Source: Muscardinus avellanarius
Taxonomy: Eukaryota; Chordata; Mammalia; Rodentia; Gliridae
Direction: 5' to 3'
NCBI GenBank assembly: GCA_963383645.1
Contig: OY726578.1
Span: forward strand, 22,099,888-22,163,887
DNA length: 64,000 bases
A program made the translations under genes and the position numbers. Position 1 is the first letter of the stretch. Each line of letters starts with the position of its first letter. The notes beneath the pieces were generated by a model. The model had not been told where the DNA came from and ran no database searches. It saw only the letters and a program-made list of their open reading frames with translations. Of the stretch, positions 44,891 to 55,019 are shown piece by piece.

Positions 44891-45469
44891 AATATATAAA
44901 TATATGATAGTTTCACCTAAAAAAACAGAAAAAAATATGCTCTAGTAAGAAAGAAAGCAAAAAGAAATATTGAAATGCTATCTTTAAATCATCAAACGCT
45001 TGGTATCAGACAAATGAAACTGTTATGTGAGATTATCATTTTTAATTTTGGATAAATTGCTATAATACTAGATGTCAACCACTAAGCCAAGCATGGGAAG
45101 GAGGGATGGGGAGAGAAGGGGGTGGGGATCGGGTGGGGGCTGACTGGGCGATGTGTGCATGTATGTCTACAAAAGTTTGTATCCCACTATGATGTATGAA
45201 TACAGTGCACCAATAAAATAAAATTTAAAAAAAAAAGTTTGGTATCAGACAAATGAAACTGTTATGTGAGATTATCATTTTTAAGTTTGGATAAATTGCT
45301 ATAATACTAGATGTCAACCACTAAACCAAGCATGGGAGTGAGGGATGGGGAGAGAAGGGGGTGGGGATCGGGTGGGGGCTGACTGGGCGATGTGTGCATG
45401 TATGTCTACAAAAGTTTTGTATCCCACTATGATGTATGAATACAGTGCACCAATAAAAAATTTTTTAAA

Positions 45470-45902
45470 AAATTTTTTTAAATAACAGATTTGAAGGGAA
45501 AGTGGAAACTGCAGAAAGCGAGAACAGGGCAGCTCCGGGGGACAAATGGCTGAAACTAACGGAATACAATTTTTAGGCTGTTGGCTTCGGAATTCAAGAA
45601 CTCCAGGGTTTTTTTTTTTTTTTTTTTCATTCATCTTTGGACTCAGGACCCAAACGCCAGGGAAACATCTCCTGATTGGCCTGACTTGGAACCACTGCCC
45701 ACCCTTGTCCTTAATTGACGGTTTGCAGAGGACACCCTCCCACACCCCTACATGTGGGAAGGCTCCCTCCCGCTTCCACCATCTGTGTGTGGGGACCATC
45801 TTGTCCACACTCTCTGCAAAGAGGAGTACTGAGCAATCAGCACCTCCCAGGCAGTTCTCTACCGATAGCTCACAAGAACTAGTGCAAGAAAGCCCCAGAC
45901 CA
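45470..45902. other. unique DNA with poly(T)
   Basis: Poly(T) at 45609-45627 without an attached repeat. No gene supported: the 206- and 216-codon frames here run through SINE and L1 sequence. Confidence 0.45.
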
Positions 45903-46042
45903 GCCAGGTGTGGTGGCGCACACTCGTCATCCCAGCATTCAGGAGGTGGAGATGGGAGGATCATGGTTTGCGGACAGCCTCAGCTACTTAGTGAGGCCCT
46001 TTGCAACTCAGTGAGACCCTATTTCAAAATAAAGGGAAAAAT
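45903..46042 (+). repeat. composite SINE, left monomer only
   Basis: Plus copy from AGCCAGGTGTGGTGGCGC to TTTCAAAATAAAGGG, with no ID part. Confidence 0.88.
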
Positions 46043-46244
46043 AACGTTTTGGGTTATAACCATCAATAAAAATCAAGATGCTGCTGGATGGACGGGAGGA
46101 GTGGAGCCATCTTTCTCCTCTCCGGCCTCCTCAGCAGCCAAGTTAACTCTGCTGTCATTCATGTGAGAGACAACTCCTCATCAGTCAACATCAAAGCTCT
46201 CTGCTACGCTCATATAAAGCCATGTGTCGTGCATTTACGGGACA

Positions 46245-46400
46245 CCTGCATGATTCTGGGCGATCGCATCCCAAGGTCCTTAGCGTATTTACATCAGCAA
46301 AGACTTTCGGTCCAAATGAGGTCATGGTCACAGGTTCTGGGGTCAAGACATCGACATATCTTTTTGGATGGTGGAAGGAGGCACCAGTCAACCCCATTAC
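46245..46400. repeat. MaLR/LTR-like relic
   Basis: CATGATTCTGGGCGATCGC, AGGTCCTTAGCGTATTTAC, ATCAGCAAAGACTTTCGG and TCACAGGTTCTGGGGTCAAG follow the order of a common mammalian LTR relic. Confidence 0.5.
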
Positions 46401-46945
46401 ACCTAATACTATCTTAAACTTTCCCACTATCGCTCCTAACCACGGTTTGCAATTTTGTATTTGTTGGGCACTTAAAATCATTTGGCAAGGCCTAGCTCCT
46501 CAGGCAGCTCCATGCAGCAAGAGGGCAGATCCCACATGGGACGGGGTCACCACGACAGCGCCCGGCGTGTGTCTGTTGAGCTACCCAGCGGCTGCGCCTG
46601 GAGCTCCTGAAAACACCTCTTATCAAGGACGCAGCTGGACAGTTATAAGCAAAGCCTCCGGCAAGCGACGTACCCTGTTCTTTATGGGCCCACAAATCCC
46701 ACGGCTGGAGACATGATTAGGGCTGAGTCGAAATGCAAGCAATTTAATTTCCCGGTGCAGAGCCAGCAGAGCCTTGTGAACTCACCTCCCTACACCAAGA
46801 GCCGTAAACCTTTGGTGATGAAATACCACGTGCCTTCCCGTCTCCCAAAGATGGTTCCTGGGCCCAAGAAGCAGCCACAGCCGCCATCACCCAAGGGTCA
46901 CGGAGCATCATAGTTCATGTTCAGTGGACCTTTTTGTAAAGGCAC

Positions 46946-46948
<3 letters not shown>
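46401..46948. other. unique DNA
   Basis: Nothing recognised. The plus frame 46222-46716 has no recognisable domain and begins in an LTR relic. Confidence 0.45.
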
Positions 46949-46977
<29 letters not shown>

Positions 46978-47182
46978 GGTGTGGGTCTGGGGATGGAACC
47001 CAGGGGCATTCTACCTCCGAGCTACACCCCCAGCCCTATTTTTTTAATTCTTTATTTTCAAACTGGGTCTCATTGAGTTGCAGAGGGCCTCACTAAGCAG
47101 CCGAGGCTGTCCTCAAACCCCGATCCTCCTGTCTCAGCCTCACCAAATACTGGGATTACAAGCGTGCGCCACCTCGCCCGGC
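46949..47182 (-). repeat. composite SINE (T3)
   Basis: Complete minus copy with 28-bp poly(T), ID part and 5' end CCACCTCGCCCGGCT. Confidence 0.92.
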
Positions 47183-47549
47183 TGGCCTGAGCTCAGAACA
47201 AAACAGGAATGGCTTGCTTCATCTAACAGAGGAGGAAGGTTCCCATTAAGGAACTTGCTACCCAAGTCCTGTGGCCGATAGAAGCCTCGGGCCCTGGACC
47301 TAGGCCTGAAGACCTCTAGCAACAGTCATGGAATGGAAACGGCGGTGTCAACTTTAACGGCGGCAGGTCCAGTTCCAGAAAGATCTCCCTGACCACGAAC
47401 ACTCCGGCGCTCACCGTCTCACCCGATGACGAGTTTGTAGATTGCAGTGTCCTCCTTTTCTGCAAGGTCTGAGAGAGAAGTGCTCCTGTCAGAGTATACT
47501 GCGATTCTAGTCAGATACAAGCGTCTCCTGGGAACCTGCTGCCCACAGC
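47183..47549. other. unique DNA
   Basis: Nothing recognised. Confidence 0.45.
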
Positions 47550-47679
47550 GTAGACCAGCACTTCTCAAACGTCACTGGGACACAGTCACCCGGGACCTCG
47601 TCCATGCCGGTTCTGAGCTAGTGAGTTCAGGAAAAGGCTTGAAATTCTGCTTGTCCAGCCAGCTCCTGGTGACAGCGGC

Positions 47680-47713
<34 letters not shown>

Positions 47714-47740
47714 TTCCGCAACCTTGGAGTAACAAGAGGC
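47550..47740. mobile_element. MER5A-like hAT DNA transposon relic containing (CTG)10
   Basis: CCAGCACTTCTCAAACGTCA at the start and ACCTTGGAGTAACAAGAGG at the end resemble the MER5A termini. Ten CTG units (47682-47711, preceded by GCGGCGG) replace the short GCTGCTGG normally near that end. Confidence 0.55.
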
Positions 47741-47995
47741 AGGAAATCTACACCAAGATGCTATAGGCTGGAAGGGTCATTATTGAGTAAGGATCCTTCC
47801 CATGGGGTGTTGGGTCTGAGCCACTTAGGAGTATATTGGAACAAAAATCAAATGAGAAGCAGTGTCTCTTCCCGCCTCCCCACCCCCACCCCCACACACA
47901 CACAACCTGCTGATGCTGGGGAGAATGGATGCTCCGAACTCAGAGACTTTTGACAAATATCTCCACCTCCTTGATCATCTGCAAAATACAGGGTT

Positions 47996-48192
47996 GGAGC
48001 CAGTCCTGATGGCGCACGCCTGTAATCCTAGTACTCGGAAGGCTGAGACAGGAGGATCGCAGGTTCGAGGACAGCCTCGGTAAGTAGTGAGACTCTCATC
48101 AAGCTTGCGAGACTCTGTTTCAAAATAAAAATAAAACAGGTCTGGGGGTGTGTCGCTTGGAGGTAGAATGTTCCTAGGTTCAATCTCCAGCA

Positions 48193-48240
<48 letters not shown>
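47996..48240 (+). repeat. composite SINE with (CA)n tail
   Basis: Plus copy; ID part GTGTCGCTTGGAGGTAGAAT; (CA)n at 48194-48237. Flanks ATACAGGGTTG and ATGCAGGGTTG duplicate the target. Confidence 0.9.
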
Positions 48241-48243
<3 letters not shown>

Positions 48244-48254
48244 AATGCAGGGTT

Positions 48255-48927
48255 GTAATGAAGGGAATAAGCCACATAGTACTTGAGCTTTTATGTTGCC
48301 CTGAGAGCCCAGGATTTCAGGAAGATAAAATGCAAATAGCTACTTCACAAGAGCCAACTGTAAGATCCCAGGCTGGCCCTGGAGGTGAGCACTCTCTGTG
48401 CGCAGCTCAGCATCCCCTCCCAAGTCCTCTGGCTTCAGGGCCGGGTTTCCTTTGAGGACACTCCACTTGGCTGTCTGCCGTGTTTGTGTGGGGCTGACTC
48501 CGCCCCCAGCTCCTTGGTGAGCACATGACCTTGGCCTAGCCAATCTCCGCGGGTCAGAGGTGAGCATGTGACTCAAGCTTAGCCAATGAAATTTAGTCAT
48601 GGTATTTTTGCTAGAATATCTATGGGAAAGTCTCTCCCTTCCTGACAGCATCCCTAACCGTGAACCTGATAGGACAAAGGTCTGGTTCTCCCGGCGATCA
48701 CCATCCCCACTCCCTGGGGAGAAGCAGCCTGAGGGTGCGGGTCAACCGAGAGAACGGTGGAGATGAAAGATACAGACACCGGGTGGCAATGGCATCTGAT
48801 GGGCACCTGGAGTCAGCCAGGCCTGAAGCCAGTCCTCTGACTTTCAGTTCCCTGGGCCATAAAATTAACTTAACTTCAGCCAATTGGAGCTGAGTCTCTG
48901 GGGCTTTCGATCAAAAAACTTTTGGAC
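48255..48927. other. unique DNA
   Basis: Two related motifs, TGAGCACATGACCTTGGCCT and TGAGCATGTGACTCAAGCTT, each followed by AGCCAAT, lie about 40 bp apart near 48517-48588. Otherwise nothing recognised. Confidence 0.45.
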
Positions 48928-49147
48928 TCAGCCGGGCTTGGTGGCGCATGCCTATAATCCCCGCGCTTGGGAGGCTGAGACAGAAGTATTGCACAGGTTC
49001 GAAGCCAGCCTCAGCTACTGAGTGAGGCTCTCAGCAACTTAGTGAGACCCTGTTTCCAAATAAAATATTAAAAAAGGTCTGGGAGTTTAGCCTGGAGGTA
49101 GAAAAGCCCCTGGGTTCCATCCCCAGTACCACAAAAAAAAAAAATTA
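48928..49147 (+). repeat. composite SINE (T2)
   Basis: Complete plus copy with CTCTCAGCAACTTAG middle and GGAGGTAGAAAAGCCCC right part. Confidence 0.92.
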
Positions 49148-49359
49148 TTTTTTTTACTCATCAACTCTGGATCCTATCTCTTAAATGAGGAGAGGGATTT
49201 GAAGAAAATCCCTTCCAGCTCAGACACATTGGCACACTTATTATTGTTTTTAGTATGTTCCAGAATGTCAGGGCTGATCGGAACTCCTTTTTGTACCAAT
49301 GTGGAAACAGAGACCAAACAACTTGAGTCCAGACTCTCCTATGACTGCTGCAAGTTCCT

Positions 49360-49582
49360 TTTTTATTTTTTTTAACTTTTTTGTGGCACTGGGGATGGAA
49401 CCCAGGTGCATTCTATCTCTGAGCTACACCCCCAGCCCTATTTTTCATTGTTTATTTTGAAACCGGGTCTCACTGAGTTGCAAAGGGCCTCACTAAGTAG
49501 CTGAGGCTGTCCTCGAACCGCCGTCCTCCTGTCTCAGCCTCCCGAATGCTGGGATGACAAGTGTGCGCCACCGCGCCCGGCT
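49360..49582 (-). repeat. composite SINE (T3)
   Basis: Complete minus copy. Duplication TGCAAGTTCCT at 49349-49359 and 49583-49593. Confidence 0.93.
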
Positions 49583-49593
49583 TGCAAGTTCCT

Positions 49594-49975
49594 CTCTTGA
49601 CCTGCAGGTAGCAAGCACATCCAGGTGTGTCTCTCACTGAAGAGACGTCAAACAGCACTCCCCATGCTCGCTAGACTCCACATGCTCGCTAGACCAAAAT
49701 GGCCAGCCCTGCCCCCACTGAAGTGCCTCCCTGAGAGACGCCGGCCTTACCATCTCCAGTCACCATGGGGCATCGTGTTCCCTAAAACCCGGGAAGGAAC
49801 TGACTGTTTAAGCTCGTTGGTAGATTTACCCAGTGACGGTGGTTGTGAATTATCATTGGGCAACTTAGCAGATGGAGAAACGGAGGCCATGAAAGGAACA
49901 TGATGGGGGTCTCTGCTTTCTCAGAGAGATTTGTCTGCAGCAGCCTGAAATCCAAGCGGACACGCCACTGTTGTT
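49594..49975. other. unique DNA
   Basis: CATGCTCGCTAGAC occurs twice in tandem at about 49662-49694. A MIR-like scrap lies at 49860-49895. No gene. Confidence 0.45.
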
Positions 49976-50105
49976 TGTTTTATGTTACTCCCAAATTGAT
50001 ATGCTGAAGTCCTTGCCCCCGAGGTGATGGGATTGGGATGCCCGGCATTTGGGAAATTGTTCAGCTATGAAGGAAGAGCCCTCGTGAATATAATTAGAGC
50101 TAGAC
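49976..50105 (+). repeat. MaLR-like LTR fragment
   Basis: TTACTCCCAAATTGATATGC, GAGGTGATGGGATTGGG and GAGCCCTCGTGAATATAATT follow the 5' part of MST/MLT1-type LTRs. Confidence 0.55.
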
Positions 50106-50550
50106 ACCTAGGCTGATGAAACAGGACGGAGCACCTGGAAATAATACCGCTCAGGCACAGCCATCTGATTCTCAATAAAAGTGTCTGGAGCATACTGTTA
50201 GGTTGAAAATAGAGTTGGGGGTTTAGGAGGGAGGTAAAAACACCAAACGGGTTATCAGAAACCGCTGTTTTATTTGGACCTGGCACCCTCCGGAGAGTCA
50301 GCCGGCTGTGGGGAAAGGGACCACTGGGCCACGTGTGGTGGATCAGAGGCACCCGTTGTTTTATGGGCACGACGATTCTCTCGCGACATCTGTAGTCTTG
50401 CGATGTTTGGAGTCTCGAGGCACCTGGAGTCTCGCTATATCTCCGCTTCTAGCTCCCAGGGTTCCGCTTCCTGTTCTGCTGCTGAGATCACGTGGGGGAG
50501 GGACCCGTCTTAACACATACCTTAGACAATAACCGCACTAACAAGTGGTG
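50106..50550. other. unique DNA
   Basis: Contains TCTCGCGAC near 50380 and several TCTCG motifs but no CpG island. No gene called. Confidence 0.4.
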
Positions 50551-51041
50551 ACGTGGAAAATTGGGTCTCTATATGTTAGGAGAATGAAGCTAGATCCCCC
50601 ACCTCTCACCCCCTTCCAAAATCAACTCAAAAAGAGATCAAAAACCTAAATGTAAGACCTGAAACTTTGAAACTGCTAAAAGAAAACACAGGAGAACCCT
50701 TTCAAGACACAGGCAGAGGCTGAGATTTCCTGGGCACAACTCAGGAAATAATTGCCAAGAATCGACAAGCCAAACAAAAAGGCTCTGCACAGCCAAGGAA
50801 GCAGTTATCAGAGTGAAAAGGCTCCCTGAGGATGGGACAAAAGAGTTGCTAGCTATTCTTCTGAGGGAGGATTAGTATCCACAATATATAAAGAAGTTAA
50901 ACAAATCTTAACACCAAAAAAGAAGAAAGAAAATGCAAAAAAAAAAAAAAAAACTCAATTCATCAATGGGCAAATGAACCAAACAAACACCTCTCGAAAA
51001 ATAAGTTCAAATGGTCAATAATTATAGTAAGAAATATTCCA

Positions 51042-51262
51042 GCCGGGCATGGTGGTACACACTTGTAATCCCAGTACTTGTGAGGCACGCAGGTTCAGGG
51101 ACAGCTTCAGCAACTTAGTGAGGCTCTCAACAACTTAGTGAGACCCTGTTTCCAAATTTTAAAAATAACAAAAATAAAACAGGGATAGGGGTGTAGCTCA
51201 GAGGTAGAATACCCCTGGGTTCAATCCCCAGTACCCCACACCAACACACACACACAAAGATT
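51042..51262 (+). repeat. composite SINE, nested in L1
   Basis: Plus copy with an internal deletion, CTCTCAACAACTTAGTGAG middle, ID part and short CA/A tail. Confidence 0.9.
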
Positions 51263-51701
51263 GCAAAAAAAAAAAAAATGGTGGCTAGGTTGTGGGGGAG
51301 AAATCCTTATGCTCTGTTAGTGGAATTGTAAATGAGTACAGCTACTATAAAAGCCAGTAGGAAAGTTCCTCAAAAAAAAACAAAACTAAAAATAAAACTA
51401 CCATATGATCCATCTAGACCACTCCTTGGTGTAGACCCAAAGGAATTAAAATCAGCCTACGATAGCAGCACATGCATCGCCATGTATAGCACAGCACAAT
51501 TCACATAAGCCGAGTTACAGAGTCAGCCTAGGTGCCCATCAATGGGTAGCTTAAAGAAAAGTGGTACCTATAGTACAAATACAGAAGAGAGGATTGTTCA
51601 GCCGTAAAGAAGAATAAAGTCAGGTCCTTTGTAGGAAAATAATGGACCCGGGCAGCATCGTGTTAAGTGAAATAAGCCAGACTCAGAAAGACAAGCACTA
51701 G

Positions 51702-51903
51702 CCGGGCGTGGTGGTGCACGCTTGTAATCCCCGCGCTTGGGAGGCGGAGACAGGAGGATCGCGCAGGTTCGAAGCCAGCCGTGCTGGCGTAAGAGACCCT
51801 GTTTCAAAAATATAAAATAGGTCTGGGAGTGTAGCCCAGAGGAAGAAGGGCTTCCAGGAACCCCAGTACCACCAAAAATAAAAAATTTAAAAAATTTAAA
51901 AAA
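51702..51903 (+). repeat. composite SINE (T1), nested in L1
   Basis: Complete copy with perfect duplication AGAAAGACAAGCACTA (51686-51701, 51904-51919). Confidence 0.95.
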
Positions 51904-52129
51904 AGAAAGACAAGCACTACATGTTTCTCTCATACGTGGAATCCAGTGTGTGTGTGGGGGGGGGGGGGCCTACAAAAGGAGGCCTTTAGACCCAAAAGGA
52001 GACCGGAGAAGGGGAGGGTAAAGAAGGTCAACAGAGCATGAGTCTGATCAAAGTGTGTTACGTGCATGTGCAAATACACCAAAATTAAACCTGTTATTTT
52101 GCTTAATGAATATCCAATTATTTATTAAT

Positions 52130-52290
52130 TTGCAGGTCTGGGGATGGAACCCAGGGGCATTCTACTTCCGAGCTATACCCCCCAACCCTATTTTTATTCT
52201 TTATTTTAAAACAAGGTCTCACTGAGTTGCAAAGGGCCTCACTAAGTAGCTGAGGAGATCCTCCTGTCTCAGCCTCTCAAATGCTGGGAT
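52130..52290 (-). repeat. composite SINE, internally deleted
   Basis: Minus copy lacking part of the left monomer and its 5' end (stops at AATGCTGGGAT). Confidence 0.85.
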
Positions 52291-52305
52291 GCAATAACAT
52301 TTTTT

Positions 52306-52497
52306 GGGTTTTTTTTGGTGGTACTGGGGGTGGAACCCAGGGGCCCTCTACCTCTGGGCTACACTCCCAGACCTATTTTATATTTTATTTGGAGACAAGG
52401 TCCCTTAAGCCAGCTGAGGCTGGCTTCGAACCTGCACGATCCTCCTGTCTCAGCCTCCCAAGCGCAGGGATTACAGTGTGCACCACCACGCCCGGCT
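52306..52497 (-). repeat. composite SINE (T1/T2 variant)
   Basis: Complete minus copy with the short middle CCAGCTGAGGCTGGCTTC. Flanked by TGCAATAA on both sides. Confidence 0.9.
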
Positions 52498-52584
52498 TGC
52501 AATAAGATTTTAAAAAGGAACTGAGAGAGAGGCCTGATTCTTTCTATCATGTGACAACAGGGCTAAGAAATGTCATCTATGAAT

Positions 52585-52740
52585 CTACCTATGAATGAGC
52601 CCTCATCAGAAACTGTGTCTACTGGCACCTAGGACTTGGACTTCCCACCCCGGCCTCCAAGAATACGAGCAATAAATTTCTGTTGCTGATAAGCCACCTG
52701 GCCTCTGGTGTTTTGTTACAGCACCCTGATGCAGACACGT
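52585..52740 (+). repeat. MaLR-like LTR 3' end
   Basis: GACTTGGACTTCCCACCCC, GAGCAATAAATTTCTGTTGC and TGGTGTTTTGTTACAGCACC follow the R/U5 end of MST/MLT1-type LTRs, including the AATAAA. Confidence 0.7.
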
Positions 52741-52975
52741 GCCTTTGGGAATTAGAGTCAAAGGAAGAGGAGGAGCCAGGAGTCCAGTGGTGCTGGCGCC
52801 TCTGGTTCTCCTACACTCGGGCCATCTAGGAACACCAGAGTATTCAGAACCTCCAGGACCCAGGCCCGAAACCAGGCCAGCTTCCTGGGAGATTGAGAGA
52901 ATCTGGCAAGCTCTACTCGTGCTTCTCCCACGGAATGGAGTGAAGCTCATATTCTGTCCTTAAGTTATGGGTGGT

Positions 52976-53172
52976 CCTGGGGATGGTGGCACACACCTGT
53001 AATCACAGGACCTGGGAGGCTGAGACAGGAGGATCGCAGGTTCACGGCCAGCCTCAGTAATGTGGCAAGACTCTTCAGCAACCTAGCAAGATCTTGTTTC
53101 AAAAAAAAAGTTTAAAAAAATGGCTGGGGGTGTAGCTCAGAGGTAGATTGCCCCTGGGTTCAATCCCCAGTA

Positions 53173-53218
<46 letters not shown>

Positions 53219-53228
53219 ACACGCACAC
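52976..53228 (+). repeat. composite SINE with (CA)n tail
   Basis: Plus copy, GTAGCTCAGAGGTAGATTGC right part, (CA)n at 53174-53228. Confidence 0.92.
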
Positions 53229-53734
53229 AAAGACATGGGTGTTGACACCACTTTACATTATTAGAAAGGATGCCCAGCTAAGAAATAAACAACCAGTTTT
53301 ATTTATAGTATGTTTCCCAGAACTCAGAGAAATACTGTGCTGCTTTTTTTTTTGCCTAAGCCTGAGACCAAAGCATAATTTATAACAATACATCAAGCTT
53401 TATAGTACATAAAGCTCTCTCTACCTTATAAAAACAGAGAAAGAATTGCTCCCTCTTTACATAAATTACTTAAGGACATTCCAGGTTCACACATCACTTT
53501 GAAAGGATTTCCGTTACTAGGAAGAGCTGTTTTTTACCAGTGGCATTTTTCCCCCAGTGGCTAAAGGAACAATTAAAATGGGAACCGGAGAAATTGGAAC
53601 AGAAGACTCCAAGGGAAAGAAACCCACTCCAGATCAGGCTAGAGTAGTGTGTGTTGTTCTAACCATGAAATTAGTCACCTCCTTGTTCCGCTTTTTTTCA
53701 AGGTACATGATGGTGCTAGGAACAATCTTGTAAG
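53229..53734. other. unique AT-rich DNA
   Basis: Nothing recognised. Confidence 0.45.
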
Positions 53735-53830
53735 AAACCTAAAGGCAGGGACAATATCAAGTTTTATGCAGCACTGTATCCCCGACACCTAGTGGGTGCT
53801 CAGTAAATATGGATCGAAGGAGAAAGAGGG
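53735..53830 (+). repeat. L2 LINE 3' fragment
   Basis: AGGCAGGGACAATATCAAG, GCACTGTATCCCCGACACC and GGTGCTCAGTAAATATGG follow the L2 3' end. Confidence 0.6.
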
Positions 53831-53909
53831 GAAGGAAAGGAAATGAACAAGAAAAAGAAAAATAGAGGAGCGCAAGGAGGACTGAAGGAGGTTGTACGGA
53901 ACATAAATG

Positions 53910-54060
53910 TATCTGTTATCTACCTCCACAGTATTGCTGCGTAACAAACACCCCCAAACTCAACGATCTAAAACATCTCTTTTCATGTTGCCCACAGATC
54001 TTCAGGCTGGCTGTCCTCAGTGGGACAACAGGACTTGCTCCCTCCTGCCTCTCTCTCAAA
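53910..54060. repeat. LTR-like relic (tentative)
   Basis: ATTGCTGCGTAACAAACACC and CCAAACTCAACGATCTAAAA recall a common mammalian LTR relic in antisense. Confidence 0.35.
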
Positions 54061-54067
54061 TCTGTGT

Positions 54068-54387
54068 CTTTTTTTAAATATATTTTTATTGGTGCATTGT
54101 AGTCAAGACTTGTGAGGGTTTACACACACACATCATCCAATTGGCCCTTATCCAATCCCCATCCCACTCCCTCCCCGCCCCTCAATCCCATACTTGATTT
54201 AGTGATTAACTTTGATATATATTTGTTTATATTCATCATGTATTGTAAAGAGATCCCATCTTCCCCCATCCCATTCTCTCTGATTGGTCACCATAACTGC
54301 TCCTCCATGGGGCCCCGTCTTCAATCAGATTTCCTCCTATTACCCATTTCTTCCTAGTTTTTGCATATTAGGGAAAGCATCGGATTT
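54068..54387 (-). mobile_element. L1 3'UTR end
   Basis: Minus-strand copy of the L1 3' terminus: TTTTTATTGGTGCATTG, then C-rich complement of the G-rich stretch and TGCATATTAGGGAAAGCAT. Confidence 0.85.
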
Positions 54388-54455
54388 TTGTTTTTGTTTT
54401 TGTTTTCTGTGATATTTCTCTGTGTATGCCACATTGCAAATTCTGATCCCACTCT

Positions 54456-54649
54456 TGAAGGCCCCGGCACTAGCCTGGCCGCCCGGCAGACTCTAATCCC
54501 GGCCTCGCTGGCTCCAGTACTGGCCTTGCCTCATGGCGGGCTCCATCCTGGCCTCGGAGGCCCCAGCACATGCCTTGCCTTAAGGCAGGCACCAATCCCG
54601 GCCTTGTTGGCCCCAGGACCGTCCTCGCCGCAAGGCAGGCTCCAATCCA
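54456..54649. repeat. GC-rich VNTR, 49-bp unit, four copies
   Basis: Units of the form CCTCGCTGGCTCCAGTACTG + GCCTTGCCTCATGGCGGGCT + CCATCCTGG, diverged between copies. They lie 70 bp from the L1 3' end. In that orientation (minus) an A-rich (CAAAAA)n stretch separates them. Confidence 0.85.
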
Positions 54650-55019
54650 AATGTGTGTGTTTTTTATATTCCCCCCCAGAAAGGTCATCTGGACATGTTT
54701 TCCAACTAGTCCAGGCATGTTCTCCTAGGGCCTGCAGGTTTCCGAGAAAGTAAGTGAAAATATGCGTGCGTTCTAGTCTCTGCTTGCATCACGTTTGCTA
54801 AATTTTACAGCACATCCCAGGGTCATGCCCAGCGCCAGGATGGGAAAGAAACTAAGAGTTACAGGACAAAGGGTATTGATAGAGGACTTGCCGGGGGCAC
54901 AAAAATAAACAGGATGACATAAAAATGACACACGGTTCCCACCAGCCCAACCCCGCGCCTCAGACCACGGTACCTTCGACTACCTAAAATCCACAGGAAA
55001 GAAAACATTTTCTCCTGAG
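54650..55019. other. unique DNA
   Basis: Nothing recognised. Confidence 0.45.

Larger units (their letters stand above)
42452..45232 (+). mobile_element. HAL1-like chimeric L1 element, copy 3 (intact ORF1)
   Basis: About 2.8 kb inserted into the 3'UTR of copy 2. Perfect 18-bp duplication AAAAGTTTGGTATCAGAC at 42434-42451 and 45233-45250. Order: 5'UTR with AAGATGGC (YY1-like, as in L1 promoters), intact ORF1, inverted ORF2 segment, 3'UTR with GTGCACCAATAAAATAAA, and A-rich tail. Full length, and the youngest of the three by nesting. Confidence 0.92.
39901..45463 (+). mobile_element. HAL1-like chimeric L1 element, copy 2 (split by copy 3)
   Basis: 5'UTR from GACTTCCGGGAAGATGGC, ORF1 relic 40695-41611, inverted ORF2 segment about 41631-42340, 3'UTR to 42451. 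After the copy-3 insertion it resumes at 45251 and ends in an A/T tail near 45463. Same internal junctions as copies 1 and 3. Its own target-site duplication is hidden in A/T-rich sequence. Confidence 0.85.
50551..52105 (+). mobile_element. L1 relic, ORF2 C-terminal half and 3'UTR
   Basis: Begins GTGGAAAATTGGGTCTC (late reverse-transcriptase/C-terminal region), passes CTCAATTCATCAATGGGC, ACCATATGATCCATCTAG and GTGCCCATCAATGGG, and ends in a diverged 3'UTR. Many stops. Two SINEs are inserted. Confidence 0.88.

Noticed and set aside
44990..45463. Apparent tandem duplication of a 230-bp block
   Set aside because: It is the 3'UTR of copy 3 followed by the resumed 3'UTR of copy 2, explained by nested insertion with an 18-bp duplication.
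45314..46166. Overlapping 216- and 206-codon frames
   Set aside because: They run across L1 3'UTR, poly(T) and SINE sequence.
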